The notes under the pieces: generated by a model
The model's database searches: none
What the model was told of the DNA's origin: nothing
Seen by the model: only the letters and a program-made list of their open reading frames with translations
Part shown: in pieces, positions 1-12,507 of the stretch
How the letters are laid out: every line of letters starts with the position of its first letter
Numbering within the stretch: the first letter of the stretch is position 1
Position numbers and translations under genes: made by a program
DNA from: Pseudoips prasinana
Taxonomy: Eukaryota > Arthropoda > Insecta > Lepidoptera > Nolidae
Reading direction: 5' to 3'
Length of the DNA: 64,000 nt
NCBI GenBank assembly: GCA_951640165.1
Contig: OX621254.1
Span: forward strand, 20,000,001-20,064,000

Positions 1-179
1 CTAGGTACTTGCATAGGTAGAAATTTAGGTATTAGTCTTTTCGATGAATATTGGCTGAAGAAAATTAGAGATGAAAAGTTAACTTTCATAATAATAATAA
101 AGTAGTAACTGATGTACATAGGCATTATGTGCCATTTCTGTCCATGGGAATCCTTGCATTTAACCAGAACCAATTCTGC

Positions 180-390
180 TTGCTCGAACTGAGAGGCTAA
201 TACAAAGGGTTCAGAATACATGTGCTAGATTCTGCTACAATATGCCTCGTAGATCACACATTAGATCATAACATACAAATCTGAACAGTGGTAATATGCT
301 AAAAATGTTAGCTCGCAGAAAACTACATCTTGCTACTCTGCTATTTGGTGTGGTGGCAACTGAGAAACCAGGTTATCTATATTATCGATC
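180..390 (+). pseudogene. LINE reverse transcriptase C-terminal fragment
   Basis: Read with frame changes, this stretch encodes a segment close to NTCARFCYNMPRRSH and RRKLHLATLLFGV. It corresponds to the post-RT C-terminal region of the LINE at 2770-5944 on the other strand, which has NACARFCFNIPPKSH and RRKLHLACLLFGV. It is a decayed fragment of the same LINE family in the opposite orientation. At about 391 the sequence switches abruptly to a different LINE. Several stops interrupt it. Confidence 0.6.
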
Positions 391-1150
391 TTTTAATCGT
401 GAAGATGCTGATGCTGCAATTGCTGTCATGAATCATGAGCTGGGACTAAATAGTTGTTAGGCTAGGTCCCACGGACTTCTGTTAAATCCTGCAAAGTCTC
501 AGGCCATGATCATAGGCAGTAGGCATATGCGCAGTGGGATTAATCATTCGTCTTTTCCAACAGTCAGCCTTGATGGTGTCTCTATAATTTATTCTGATAC
601 AGTAAAAAATCTTGGACTGACTATGGCTTGTGACCTTTCTTGGAAAGCTCATGTTGCTGATGTCAGCAAAAAGGTTCACTATACATTCCTTTCGCTGAAA
701 TGCCTCCAAAACTTTTTACATTTGAAAATGAAAATCTCACTTGCCCAAACCCTGATTCAGCCCATCATAGACTACACTGACAGCTGCTACCCAGACGCTA
801 CTGAAGAGCTTCTAAATAAACTTTAGCGTCTACAAAATCTATGCATTCGGTTTGTATAAGGAATGTTCGACCATGTTTCCAAATTCCGTAAAGACCTCAA
901 GTGGCTTCCTATTCCATTTCGTAGGAACACTCGCATATTATGCCTCCTTTTCAATATCCTGCATAATCCTCTGTCGCCGTCCTATCTGCGAGAGCGATTT
1001 TCTTTTAAATATCCAAGTGATGCTCTGTGTAGATCTCATCTGAAATCCATCCTAAAACTTCCCATCCATAAAACAGATTTTTATTCCTATCCTTTACTTT
1101 TCATGCAGTCAGACTGTGGAGCTCTCTTCCGAAAAAATACGAAACTGTAA
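391..1150 (+). pseudogene. LINE reverse transcriptase thumb/C-terminal fragment (Jockey-like)
   Basis: The reading frames at 506-826 and 863-1150 form the part of a non-LTR reverse transcriptase that follows the YADD motif. The visible pieces are LLLNPAKSQAMIIGS, then VKNLGLTMACDLSWKAHV, the standard 'LG..D..L.W..H' block of LINE RTs, then the C-terminal segment. The catalytic palm is missing, and a stop plus a frame change near 825-865 break the frame. The 5' edge joins another LINE fragment at 391. A (TAA)n run follows at about 1167. The clade is a guess from general resemblance. Confidence 0.65.
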
Positions 1151-2769
1151 AACTATTCACACTTTAATAATAATAATAATAAGTCTTTATTTTCAGACCA
1201 AATTAGTGTCCAATTAGTTAGTAACAATTTTCTTATAAAATAGTGTTAGTAATTAGTATTTTTTAAATATGTAACAAATTTACCTTAGATTGACGTAAAT
1301 AAAGTCTAGCCGACTAGCGATCATGCGAAGGATGCTGTTGGTGCTGCCACGTATTCTGCGCACCAGAGATGCGCATCTCGAAAAAGATTAGTGAAAAATC
1401 ACTATCTTTCTGTTTCATCCTCATAGAATGTATTATTAGTATTTAGTTTATTGTTAAGTCTAAATTGGATATAATATTTATATGTATTTAAGTAAGTATA
1501 TATGCAATTATTAGTATGTAAGTGTATTATAGACCTACACACATTATTATAGCTCTTTAAAATGTCTCCTGTCGCGGGTCTGCTGGAAGAAATTTCTTAA
1601 GAAATAAGCAGCACCTTTGTACTATTCATCTCTTCGTATTTTTGTCTATTTATTGTATGTTTTGAGTGTACAAGAATTATTAAGTAAAAATAAATAAAAT
1701 TATATTAATAATAACTGTCCTTAACTAAACTAGTGTCACTCGTCCGAGATGGAGGCCTTGTAACACATGTTTTATAGTACTAGCTCCAGTCTCCACAACA
1801 TAGTATTAAGTACCTACATAACCTAATTGTACATTAAATGTAAGAAAATGTCTGTTGAGAAAAATAAACGATATTTGTATTGTATTGTATTTTCATTATA
1901 TTTATCTCTGTAGATAGGTACAATTTGTTAATTACGTAGCGTAGATAAGAGTCAATCAATACGCAACATGATAGGCTAAATAAGTATACAGTAGTTATCT
2001 ACGCTGTGCATAGAAGAAATTGGACTCGAACGAACCTTAAATAAAAATAATCAGAGATTTCAATGCATAATTAGTAAATATTGTAAAGTAACTTGATCAG
2101 GACCAAATTCCTAAGAATAAATGCGATATACAAATAAGTATACCATTTTGTAAATGGATAAAATGTACTATGGATATGAAGAAACAAGTTGTGCATAAAC
2201 CACTAAGCGCCTGCAACAACATTGTTAGCATTATTCTGAGGAAAGACGTAAATTAATAATTGATGCACAGGCGTTTTAATGGCTTTTATTTTATTTCTTT
2301 TATAGGACCCCTCAAAGTTGTATAAAGATATAATGTTAAGGTAGCAAATATATAAATTAACAACGCTGTTAATATGACGCTCAAACTATGAGAACTTGGA
2401 ATTGGTCAGCCAACCTGACGTCAGAATGGCTGACCACTTTATTTCTTTGATATATTTCGTAGGTAACGCAAAGGTAGCAATTATTTCATTACTGGTAGTA
2501 AATAGTAGCAAATAGGTAATAAACAGTGGGCATAGTCTCATGTATAGCATAGTTCAATAAGTTGTTTATAATTTTAATACCAACACTATCGCATTAGGTC
2601 AAGACCTGTAATGATAGGTGTTAAGGAGAGAAATAAATAAATAAATAAAATAAATAAATAAATCTCTTGCTACTTCGGATGAGATTGTAACAAATACAAA
2701 TGTTTACTCCAAGTTTTCCAAAAGGAAATTTTCCTGTCGTTACAAATTTTCCAAAAGCGAGATCATATC
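1151..2769. other. Non-coding stretch with LINE 3' tails and microsatellites
   Basis: I see no coding frame here. A (TAA)n run at about 1165-1182 and tail-like segments near 1565-1710 and 1750-1890 look like LINE 3' untranslated sequence. An (AAAT)n microsatellite lies at about 2629-2663. The remainder is AT-rich with no recognisable feature. Confidence 0.5.
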
Positions 2770-3179
2770 ATAGAAGAAGAAGAAGAAATACATTTATTCG
2801 ACAATATACATACAAGAAATTTACAAACAGAACTAACTAAATACATATAAAAATCAAACAATAACATAGTTTAACACTACGCAATAGGTCCTGTATGTCC
2901 TGCCGAAAGGGTCACCATCTCAGCATTTGCTGGGTTACACTCAGGCTGATCTTCCGTTGGTACCCGTGACGATCATGGTATGTTAGTGCAAATTAGTGTG
3001 TGGGGGAGTTAATATAAATAAAAGTTATAATAGATAAATATATAAGGTAGGTACTTATATTATATTATTGGGGTCTCGTTCATGCCACTCATTTTGCATA
3101 TTTTGTATTCAGCCTTAATAGATAAATACACTGTCAAAAGCAGATCAAATTATAGATATGTTACACTTTATTGCTTCAA

Positions 3180-3773
3180 ACTGAATTTGATAATTAAAAA
3201 GAAACCGTTTTAATTGTACTCTAAAATATATATACTTTTAAGATCTCTGATTGGTGGCGGTATTTTGTTCCATACTTTGGAGGCTGCGTATCTAAAACTG
3301 CCGCGGAAAGCAGCACACCTGTGCGTGGGAATGGCTAATTGCTGCGCGCGACGTCTGCTTATACGCTGACGGTGATTGTTCACTCACGTGAGCTTTGCAT
3401 GGAGGTATGATGGGCACTTACTTCCAATTACACCGAAAAGAAGGCAAGCAAGGTGAAGCTTTCTACGAAGTTTCATTTTGAGTAGGTTGTGTTTATTTAA
3501 ATAAGGTGTTACGTGGCTCTTAGGTGGAATGTTAAAACAGAATCTGGCACAAGCATTTTGTACCCTTTGTAGTAATTTTTGGGTACGAGCTAGAAGCCTG
3601 TGGCCAAAAACTGAATCACAATAATTAAGTTTTGCAAGAACAACAGACTCTATAAGCTGCATACGTAGTTGTTGACTTAGATATGGACGCATTTTGTACA
3701 AAACTTTCAGTCGAAAGAAGCAATTTTGTACGCAATTCGTTACATGGTTTTCGAAACGTAGAGATTGGTTCAT
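3180..3773 (-). pseudogene. LINE RT C-terminal domain
   Basis: The open part (3773-3384) encodes NQSLRFENHV, the block after the RT thumb, then LKVLYKMRPYLS, ALIESVVLAKLNYCDSV-like sequence and NACARFCFNI. The frame continues past a single in-frame TGA at about 3384 to roughly 3180, where a typical LINE C-terminal 'KVWNKIPPPIRDLKS' segment can be read. One nonsense mutation therefore separates the two parts. Confidence 0.65.
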
Positions 3774-3885
3774 TAATAAGCCTAAGTTGCGCGACTCACA
3801 CGTTCGATCTCCTTGCCCAGAATATTTACGACAGGAACTTCTCTAATTATTCGAAACTTTTCCACTTGGTTGACAGTGCCGAAAA

Positions 3886-4410
3886 TCATATATTTTGTTT
3901 TATCGGGATTAAAAATAGAGAATTGTCTTGAGACCACTTAGCAATTCTACCGAGATCCTCATTAATAGTCTTAATGGCATTAGGGAAGTCGTCAGGCCGA
4001 AAAGATATATATAATTGTATATCGTCCGCATATATATGATAATGGGAGTTTAAAATGACTTTAACAATGTCAGCACAGTAAAAATTGAACAAAGTAGGGC
4101 CTAAAATTGAACCTAAGAGAGATATACTAGAGGATAGCTTAGACCCATTTACATCAGTTATCTCTACATATTGGGCACGATGACTAAGATAGCTATTAAA
4201 CCACTTAACCGACTGTGGATCGAAACCATAATATGCCATCTTTGAGAGAAGTAAGGTTATATTTATAGAATCAAATGCTCTGGAATAATCTATTAACGCA
4301 AGCAGCGTACCCATCCCATCGTCCTGAGCTGCCAGGATATTATCCTTTACGTCCAGTAGAGCTGAGGTAGTGCTATGTCCCTTTCTAAAACCAGACTGGG
4401 TATTCGGCAA
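3886..4410 (-). pseudogene. LINE reverse transcriptase palm fragment
   Basis: This frame of about 174 residues carries QSGFRKGHSTTSALLD and LIDYSRAFDSIN, the first catalytic aspartate block. It also has LGSILGPTLFNFY in place of the usual 'GVPQGSILGP', and the catalytic YADDIQLY. The residues just before GSILGP are altered (SISLLGS), so conserved RT motif 4 is damaged. Upstream, 4410-4970 holds the remaining RT N-terminal part in broken frames. Confidence 0.8.
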
Positions 4411-4969
4411 AATTCTATTATCTTCGATATTTATTTCGTAAGCTGCCTGTTAACCACCTTTTCCAGCACTTTAGACAAGAAAGGCAATACGCTAATAGGT
4501 CTCAGATCTTTAAAATTGGCTGGATTAGGTGTTTTTGGAATAGGGCGCACACAGGCCAACTTCCAAAGTCGATGTAAGTATTTCCAAAGTTTGGGGAAGG
4601 CTCAACAAAAACATGTCCAGTGTGATATGATAGCAACCTTCCACATTAGATTTGAGGCCAGTTACAATTTTCGCAATGTCTATTTGGTCCACTGTCTGTA
4701 AGGAAAAATTGTACTGTTAAATCTATGAAATTCGTAGAAAGTCAGGTGAGATAGAGATGTTTCTGTATTCAGATATTTGGATCATTGAAATGTGATGGAA
4801 GTTCAAAGTCTATTTGGGTGGCAGTAATGTTTTTTTTAAGTTTTTTCACAGAACTTTGGGAAATTTTATATTAATATTTATATTAGTGTCGTAATAAGCA
4901 ACTTTTTCGTTGTATAAACCCTCATTAACTAGCCGTTTAAGGTCTTTATAATATTCTTTTTTGCTATCG

Positions 4970-5944
4970 CTATTTGTTTCCAAGTAGACATCCTGGTCTA
5001 GCCTGGTCCCGTAAGGTCATCATGAACCTTATATTACTTGTTATCCATGGATATGACCTCTCTTTAATTACGTGATTCCTAAGAGGTGCCAGTTTATTGA
5101 ATATAGATAACAAGTGAATATTGAGGTATAACACTATCTCGTTAACGTTTTCAGACGTAATAGGTATAGTCCAGTTAATGGTATCTAGACACTGATTTAA
5201 TTCCTCTAAAGAAATATTCTTCAAATTTCTAGAGATAACAGTCTTGGGTCGCAGTTTTGCTTTCCTAAAATGAAAGGTGGCCGTAATAAAGGCATGACCC
5301 CCAAGGCCACAAATAGGATCGACTACAGTATCATTTGGCCGAACATCTAAACATACTAAATCAATAAGTGTTTGACTGTGTTCTGTGAAATGCGTAGGAC
5401 TCATAACAAATTGCTTCAAGTTTAGACATCTTAAAAATATATTTAGTTTGTCCGTTCGAGGATCTGATTGTTTAAAGCAATTGATATTAAAATCGCCCAG
5501 TAGAATAATATGACTAAAAAACGATAATGAATTTATTGAACAAGTTAAAGCATCTAGAAATATATCAACATCCTGCCATGGAGGCCTATATGCTGTGCCT
5601 ATGGCAAGCCTAGCCCCATTAATGCTGTGAGTTATCCACATTTGTTCAACATTCCAGTGCCGTGGGTCGACAGGGTGAGAATGTGAGCGAATATTAATAC
5701 CACGTCTAATATAAAACCCTATACCACCCCCCCGGCCACCACGCGAACTTAAAGGACGTGGGACATGTCGCAAACGAAAACCAGACACTATGGGAGCACG
5801 GTTACCCTCTCCTACTCTTAGCCAGGTTTCGTTTATGGCCATAATATCAGGTTCATGACGATCCATTGCAACAACAAATTCATCATGATTCGTACCCAGT
5901 GAGCCCGCGTTAAGTAAACCAACTTTTAGATATTTACTAATCAT
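4970..5944 (-). pseudogene. LINE apurinic-type endonuclease domain
   Basis: The 324-residue frame starts at ATG 5944 and matches the exonuclease/endonuclease/phosphatase fold used by non-LTR retrotransposons to nick target DNA. Visible blocks are VGLLNAGSL (metal-binding Asn region), PDIMAINETWLR (catalytic Glu), GGRGGGIGFYI, AIGTAYRPPW, IILLGDFNIN (Asp/Asn block) and LIDLV. The terminal catalytic 'SDH' appears as LGGHAF, so the Asp is gone while the His remains. The frame ends before reverse transcriptase begins. Confidence 0.8.
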
Positions 5945-6112
5945 TAGGTGTTTTTATACGTAAGAAGGATACAAACAGTTACATTCAAGTGTAAAAATAA
6001 TATTTCCATAAATAAATAAGTTGATACTGCACAAAACAAATTAACTAATAATTTACTGATAAGTTCAATATAATGAAATGGACTGGTCATCATTATAATA
6101 ACATACATAGAC

Positions 6113-6394
6113 TCACGCCTGTTTCCCAGAGGGGTAGGCAGAGACAACGGATTTCCTTTTGTCACGATCTTTGCACACGTCTTTTGCCTCGATTACTGTC
6201 ATTATATTCTTCATACATGCTCGCCGGTTTAGGGTACTTCTGACCTGCCCTTTCTTGAGAACGTCTCCGATTTGGTCAGAGAATGTTCGACGAGGTCTTC
6301 CCCTTCCGGTTGTTCCATTCACACAGGCCAGGTATACTTCTTTGGTCAATCTTCTTTCATTCATCCTCTCTAAATGGCCAAACCATCTCAGCAT
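6113..6394 (-). pseudogene. RTE-type LINE C-terminal segment
   Basis: The frame encodes [19 protein letters not shown], then [31 protein letters not shown] and the terminal [10 protein letters not shown], which is the usual carboxy end of these elements. It directly continues the reverse transcriptase at 6414-7400 but is out of frame because of the short duplication between them. Translation would end at the tail of the element. Confidence 0.8.
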
Positions 6395-6413
6395 TCTTTT
6401 TTCAATCTTTTTT

Positions 6414-7400
6414 TCAATCTGTGACTACATCTTCTTTCACACCACAACGCTCTCTTACATCAGTATTTCGAATTCTGTCTCTCAAAGTCACACCACACAT
6501 ACTTCTCAGAGCTCTCATTTCCACTGCATTTATTTTACTTTCATTCTTTTTCTGCCATACCCAACTTTCACTTCCATACATTAATGTTGGCACTAACACT
6601 CCATCGTGCACGGCCAGTCGCGCCTTCTTTGAAACTTGCCGGCTACTCATAAAGGCGTTTAGTGCCCCATTCACTCTGTTCCCCGCATTAACTCTTCTAA
6701 CAATATCTTTTTCATATTTGCCATCTCTCGTAAACAAAGTTCCCAAATATACAAACTCTTTCACCTGTTCGACTTTCTCTCCTCCAATCAAAATATCACA
6801 TGCTGTCGTGTATTCATCCCTCTCAAATACCATAACTTTCGTCTTACCAACATTCATTTTCATCCCTCTCCTTTCAAAAGCTTCATGCATATTTGTTACC
6901 ATCACCTGCAACTCGTCCGCCGATGATGCAAGTAGAACTTGATCATCAGCGTAAAGCAGACATTTGATGAGTAACTCATTCATCCTTACACCGCATTCAC
7001 TTTCTTTCAAATCTTTTAAACAGCTATCCATGAATAGGTTAAACAACCACGGTGACGCTACACATCCCTGTCTAACACCCTTTTGGATGCTAAACCACTC
7101 AGTGTATGACCCGTTAATTCTCACGCAGGCTCTGGAATCCCTATAAAGAGATTTCAGTGCTTGAACAAGGTTGTCGTCCAACCCATACATGGACAGTACC
7201 GACCATAGCTCATTCCTCAACACTCTATCGTAGGCCTTTTCTAAGTCTACGAAGGCATAGTAGACCTTTTGGCTTTTGCCGAAAAACTTCTCTACTATGC
7301 TTCGTAGAGAAAAGACCTGATCCGTGCATCTCATTCCTCTACGAAAACCCGCCTGTGCATCCCATATTTTCGCATCGGTTTCTTTCACAACTCTATACAT
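6414..7400 (-). pseudogene. RTE-type reverse transcriptase
   Basis: The 328-residue frame runs from DAQAGFRRGMRCTDQVF through VDLEKAYDRV (first catalytic Asp), GVRQGCVASPWLFNLFMD and LLYADDQVLLASS (catalytic DD) to LMYGSESWVWQKKNESKINAVE and [15 protein letters not shown], the standard C-terminal region of lepidopteran RTE elements. It ends early because an 11-bp segment is tandemly duplicated at about 6393-6415 (TTTTTTCAATC twice). This shifts the frame and separates it from the 6113-6394 piece. All palm motifs are present. Confidence 0.85.
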
Positions 7401-7787
7401 TTAACACACTATACAAACTAAATACATTTAAGTAATCTAAGCATTTTTTACATAAATATGAATTATTTTTTTAAATTTGACATTATAAAAAGCTAAAAAT
7501 GATACTGAATATAAAATATGGAACATAATATAATACAGTAAAATGAAGATATACAGTTATTAATTGAACTGAACGTAGAATTATACGACTTTCGTATTTA
7601 GCTGGGTTATAGCCGCCATGTTCACTACGATCAAATTCTTGACGTGATTTTGTTTTCTCTGCTATTTTCGATATATCTTGTTATTAATTGTGTAATATTG
7701 TTGTATTTGTTAAGTTTTATTTTTGCGCTACGTTTCCTTATATTATTTTCGTTTAGTTTTTATCACCAGAACATTTTGTGGGTGATA

Positions 7788-9944
7788 ATGAGTGAACCCG
7801 GACCAAGCAGTGCTTGTACTTTTACTTCGCCGAAGAAAAAGCGTTCTCAGCTTACTGCAATGCGTTCTACAGATAAAGAAACTGTTATCAACATATTTAA
7901 GCATGTAGAAGAAACTTGGCCCAAAGATTCGTATCCTTACAAAAGTGATATTGTGAATAAGACTGCCGAAATAATGGGATTATCGCGAGCCTCAGTATAC
8001 CGATTCGTGAAGGAAAAAAAGGAAACAGGACGGCTCGAGTCACCTCCACCTCCATCACGAAAACCGTCTTTGATTGATAGCTTAGACGACATGAGTTTGG
8101 GTGCTATACGCCGTCATGTCCATATGTTTTATTTTAACAATGAATTGCCGACAATTGATAAGGTCCTGGAGGCTGTGAATGCTGACGATACATTACCGAA
8201 TTTTAAGCGGAGTACGTTTTATAAATTATTGCATAAATTACAATTCAAATATGCAAAACGCAGCCGCAAGAGTGCTCTTATTGACCTTTGGCGAATCAAA
8301 TACTTAAACACTATTGTTAAATTGAGAAATGAAGGACGAAAAATCTATTATACCGATGAAACTTGGCTCAATGAAGGTTTGTTGAAAGATATAAATTTCA
8401 TTTAATTGATATTAATCTTTTAAGTAAGGAAAATCAATAACATTATATTATAAAATAAATGAATAATTTTTTATTTGACTTATAATGTGATTTGAAATAA
8501 ATTAATGTCTTATTTTATGTGCCCAGACATTGGATATAGAAAAGAAATCACTTTTTATGTATATAAAAGTATATTAGTTAATTGTAATTATATGTTACTT
8601 TTATTTCTTACAGGACACACTAGAAACAAAGTTTGGCAAGATGAGTCAATAATTTCATCAAAGGAAGCGCACCGGGAAGGATTATCCACTGGTTTGAAAA
8701 ATCCAAGTGGAAAAGGAAAACGCCTCATAGTGCTTCATATAGGTATTGTATACATTATACAATATAATAATACATTTTCAATAATAATTGTAATATAGTA
8801 CACACACACAAATATGAATTTAATAAGTAATTCAAATGATTAATAAATATAATATGATTCAAGAAATAAAATAACAATTAAAATAAAATTACAAATATTC
8901 TTCTATTTTTTACACTAATTTGTAGTTGCTCTCCTCCCTTCTACTTTGCCGTGCCCTATCGGGTCCGTAATGTACTTTATACTATAACAACAGCTGTAAC
9001 TAAATTATGGAGTGCAATAAATGATTGAATTGGATTGTATGTATGTCACATAGTATGTATGTTGACAAACTCATATCTTGATGAAAAGAGTAATGATTGT
9101 TGTGGATCTAAGCAAAGCACCCATGTGAAACTGTTGGTATGGATTCTGTCAACAGCTTGGTTCATTATGTGATAACTTTACCTTTTGTAAATTAATAGAA
9201 AATATTTATTGAAACTCCAGCTATGTTGTTGCAAGAGTGTTTATGAGAGAGGGTGACACAGTTGCCTAATTATTTTTTTATTGAATACTATTATATATTT
9301 TCAGGGTCAGACACAGGCTTCTTACAAGGTGGTGACTTAATTTTTGAAGCAAAAAGAAGTGATGGAGATTATCACTCCGAAATGGATGCCTACAACTTTG
9401 AGAAGTGGTTTACTGAAATAATTCCAAAATTAGAGCCTAACTCTGTTGTTGTCATGGACAATGCACCATATCACTCCAGGAAAAAAGAGAAAATTCCCAC
9501 TTCCGCCAGCAAAAAAAGTGTAATACAGGCATGGCTAAATGAAAAAAACATATCCTTTCAAGAAACTGAAGTCAAAGTTCAACTTCTTGAAAGAATAAAA
9601 CAAATCAAAGAAAAAAAGTCTTATTATCAAACATATGTAATTGATGAAATGGCCCCAAGTTAAGGCTCCCACCTTATCACTGTGAATTAAATCCTATTGA
9701 ATTAATCTGGGCTCAAGTGAAAGGATATGTTGCAAAAACTAATAAAAGTTTTAAATTAAAGGAAGTAAAGTCTTTATTAGTCGATGCTCTAAATGGGGTC
9801 ACAGTGGAGAATTGGCAAAAGTGTATTGACCATGTCATAAAATAAGAGCAGAGAATGTTAAGAATTGATGGTATTATTGATGATGTGGTGGACCAATTTG
9901 TTATTCATGTTGGAGATAATTCTTCTTCTGAGGATGATGAATAA
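7788..9944 (+). pseudogene. Spliced DDE transposase of the Tc1/IS630 (DDE_3) type
   Basis: Three exons can be inferred from GT/AG sites: 7788-8376, 8614-8742 and 9305-9944, with phase-consistent junctions. The N-terminus has a helix-turn-helix (MGLSRASVYRFVKEKK), followed by FKRSTFYKLLHKL. The catalytic triad is visible as IYYTDETW (first Asp), VVVMDNAPYHS (second Asp) and PYHCELNPIELIWAQVKG (Glu). The spacing between the second Asp and the Glu is about 100 residues, far longer than in ordinary Tc1/mariner. The gene is dead: the frame is lost at about 9655-9663, where a short deletion seems to precede the Glu block, and there is an in-frame TAA at about 9843. It ends in an acidic tail (SSSEDDE). 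I did not find clear terminal inverted repeats, so element boundaries are unknown. Confidence 0.75.
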
Positions 9945-10514
9945 AATGATTTTTAATTTGTGTACTTGTCTTATTTGTAATATCCATACATATGTTAAGT
10001 GAAATTTTTAAATTAAAGCAACTGAATGATTGTAGAGTTTAATTAAGTCCAGTGGTGAAGTCTGTAACTAAACATAATGCAGCTTCTTCCTTTTTCATAT
10101 TTTACACTAACATTTACATTCCTTAAACACAGAACATATTTTTACCCCAGAGTTGGGTAAAAAAACTTTGATAACCATTGGTTTCATTGTTTACATTTTG
10201 TCTCAGACCATTCTGAATTTACTATAGTATAGAATATATTCGAACAGACAAAAATACAGCGGATGATCTAGCCTTAATAGGGCCAGATGAACATTATTCC
10301 CACATCATTTTGCTGTCGTAGACGGTCAAATGTGTAATTGTTCCCACAAAATGTCACTGTCATTTTCTTATTTATGAGGTAACCTACAACATGAGACAAA
10401 AGACACGTTTCCAAAACGACCGAAGTAAAAAAAGAGGTGCTGTCAAAGTTTTACTTTCAATATTTTTCAAACGGATAACAGATTTTCGTGTGATTTCGGG
10501 TAAAAATTGTGATA
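9945..10514. other. Non-coding; probable left end of piggyBac copy 1
   Basis: I see no coding frame. A TTAA at 10274-10277 followed by TAGGGCCAGATG is a possible left terminus of the piggyBac copy, but the matching right terminus was not identified. Confidence 0.3.
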
Positions 10515-12507
10515 ATGCCGAAAAAAAATCCGGTAAGTGTTGACTATTGATTTATTTTATTAGATAAAGGGTCACGTTACCTGTTTATGTCGTTCATTAT
10601 TATGAAAAACAATGAGTGACTGAAATTTAGCACTCAAAACTACGAGTATGTGGGAATTATTAGCTTGTTGCCCGTTTAGGTAAACAATATTTATTATATT
10701 GTGGGAAAGGTTTTCCTGCAAGGAATGTTTATGCTACACTATCAGACTGATGGTAGTGTTTTTTTTCTTTCAGAAACATCTTCGCGATTCGGATATTGAA
10801 GCCCAACTGTCCGCGCTGTTATGTTCGTCAGAGGATGAGGAAATTGATGATGAAGCAGTTGGTTATTTTGTCTCTGACTCCTACAATATCAATATTGATC
10901 AGCGTTTGGATTAAGTACAAAATCTTTCTACAGAAGCATTGCACAGTTTATTGGAGGGTGAGCCAGATTTATCACTTATTCAAGATACTACTACTTCACA
11001 AGATGGCACTATGGCTGAAGTCCATGAGGAAGCTATATGTTCAATCCCTGAAATTTCTGTTGCTGCTTCAACATCAACTTCTCTTCCACTACCAAAGTGA
11101 CTGTCTGATGAACAAAATACTGCACAAACTACATTGTCTTTCTCTCGAGATACATTTAGACCATTGCAAGATAAATCAAGGAATTGGTCCTTTATACATG
11201 AAAATGGTACTTGGCCTAGTTTTGACAGAGAAATGCAAGTAAAAAAGAGGTACACTAACAGAACTCAACCACTTGAATATTTCATTGATTATTTTCCAGA
11301 AGAACTAATTGATATTATTGTTCAAAACACAAATTTGTATGCAAATTACACACATTCTAAAGCTTGGACAGATGTCACAAAATAAAGAAATGAAAGCATA
11401 CTTTGGTTTGATTATACTTATGAGTATAAATCCGTTAGCCGATATAAATACATATTGGTCAACGGATGAGTTTTTCAGAAACCCAGTCATTTGTAAAGTG
11501 ATGCCATCAAAAAGGTTTAAAAAAATATCTCAAAATCTACACATATCAAACATTACAACAGAGGCACCAAGAAACACTCCTGATTATGATAAATTAGGAA
11601 AAAATGAATCCTGTTATTGAAATACTGAACAAAACATTCTAAGATAATGTACAAGTTTCTGCATTCAATTCAATAGATGAGAGTATGATAAGATTCAAGG
11701 GGCGCAGCCCCATGAAACAATATATGCCCAAGAAATCTTTAAAGAGAGGATATAAATGTTGGGCAAGGGCTGATTCAAAAACAGGTTACTTATATGAATT
11801 CCAATGTTATTCTGGGAAAGTCGATAGTGGAACAGAAGAGAACTTAGGCGCTAGAGTAATATTAGATTTATGTGAATCTTTGCCAAGCAACACATTGGTA
11901 GCATTTGACAATTTTTTCACCAGCCTTCCATTATTGGAGATTTTATTTGAGAAACAAATTTATAATGTTGGAACCGTAAGAATAAACCGCAAGGGTTTAC
12001 TAGATGTATTGACAGGAAAAAATCTAAACAGTGAAGATAGAAAGGAAACAGTCCTGAAACCGGGAGAATTTATATACCAGTGTGATGGACCAATAACAGT
12101 TATCAAATGGAAAGATACAAAAGATGTTTTTGTTGCAACTACTGCATTCAATCCTCGAACTGTGGAAATTATTCGGCGGAAACAAAAAGATGATACCAAA
12201 AAAAAATGTTTTGCCCTCTTTCAATCAAGAAGTACACTGAGTTTATGAGAGGAGTTGATCACTTTGATCACTTTAGAGCTTCATACCCACTTGGGCGCAA
12301 ATCTCGTAAGAATTGGCATCGACTGTTTTGGTTTTGCTGGAGGCAGCTGTGATCAATGCATACATTGTTTATATGAAAACTCATTCAGAACGGCGAAATA
12401 CTCATAAAGAATTTCGTCTGCGATTAGGCCGGGGCCTGATAAATAATTTTACGTCACGAAAAAAAATTGTGGCAGTATTCAAAACCAAAAAAGGAGGTGC
12501 CACTTCA
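10515..12507 (+). pseudogene. piggyBac transposase, copy 1 (left part)
   Basis: A short first exon (10515-10532, MPKKNP) ends at GTAAGT and joins an exon starting at 10774 after a pyrimidine-rich AG. The protein reads KHLRDSDIEAQLSALL with an acidic N-terminus, then RTQPLEYFIDYFPEELIDIIV, YFGLIILMSINPLADI, SIDESMIRFKGRSPMKQYMP (first catalytic Asp), TLVAFDNFFTSLPLLE (second) and GVDHFDHFRASYP (third). Stops at about 10912, 11096 and 11384 and frame changes near 11380, 11610, 12210 and 12335 disable it. At 12507 it is interrupted by the Foldback element and resumes at 25363. It is closely related to piggyBac copy 2 at 25.8-28.3 kb. Confidence 0.85.
12499..12507. repeat. 9-bp target site duplication, left copy (Foldback)
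   Basis: GCCACTTCA lies directly before the element and again at 25363-25371. Confidence 0.9.

Larger units (their letters stand above)
2770..5944 (-). mobile_element. Degraded Jockey/CR1-like LINE (endonuclease plus reverse transcriptase)
   Basis: On the - strand an apurinic-type endonuclease (5944-4970) is followed by reverse transcriptase (about 4900-3180) and a 3' untranslated region. That region ends near 2770 in a (GAA)n-type tail, read as (TTC)n on the - strand. No ORF1 (gag) is visible upstream of 5944, so the copy is probably 5' truncated. Its 3' end carries a segment around 2885-2985 that reads like a LINE 3' UTR. A fragment of the same family lies at 180-390. Stops and frame changes make it inactive. 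Confidence 0.75.
6085..7400 (-). mobile_element. RTE-like LINE, 5'-truncated
   Basis: The - strand encodes only the reverse transcriptase and C-terminal region of an RTE-type element. No endonuclease is found upstream of 7400. The 3' end at about 6085-6150 reads CTCTGCCTACCCCTCTGGG followed by a TATG-type microsatellite. This 3' end recurs as a tiny insertion at 21489-21544 and, less clearly, near 25742-25772. Confidence 0.8.

Noticed and set aside
6159..6942. Long + strand frames opposite the RTE reverse transcriptase
   Set aside because: They are antisense shadows of the RTE coding sequence.
7644..8405. 253-codon frame starting upstream of the transposase ATG
   Set aside because: The first 48 codons are hydrophobic, AT-rich leader sequence. 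ATG 7788 begins the conserved protein, and the last codons run into an intron.
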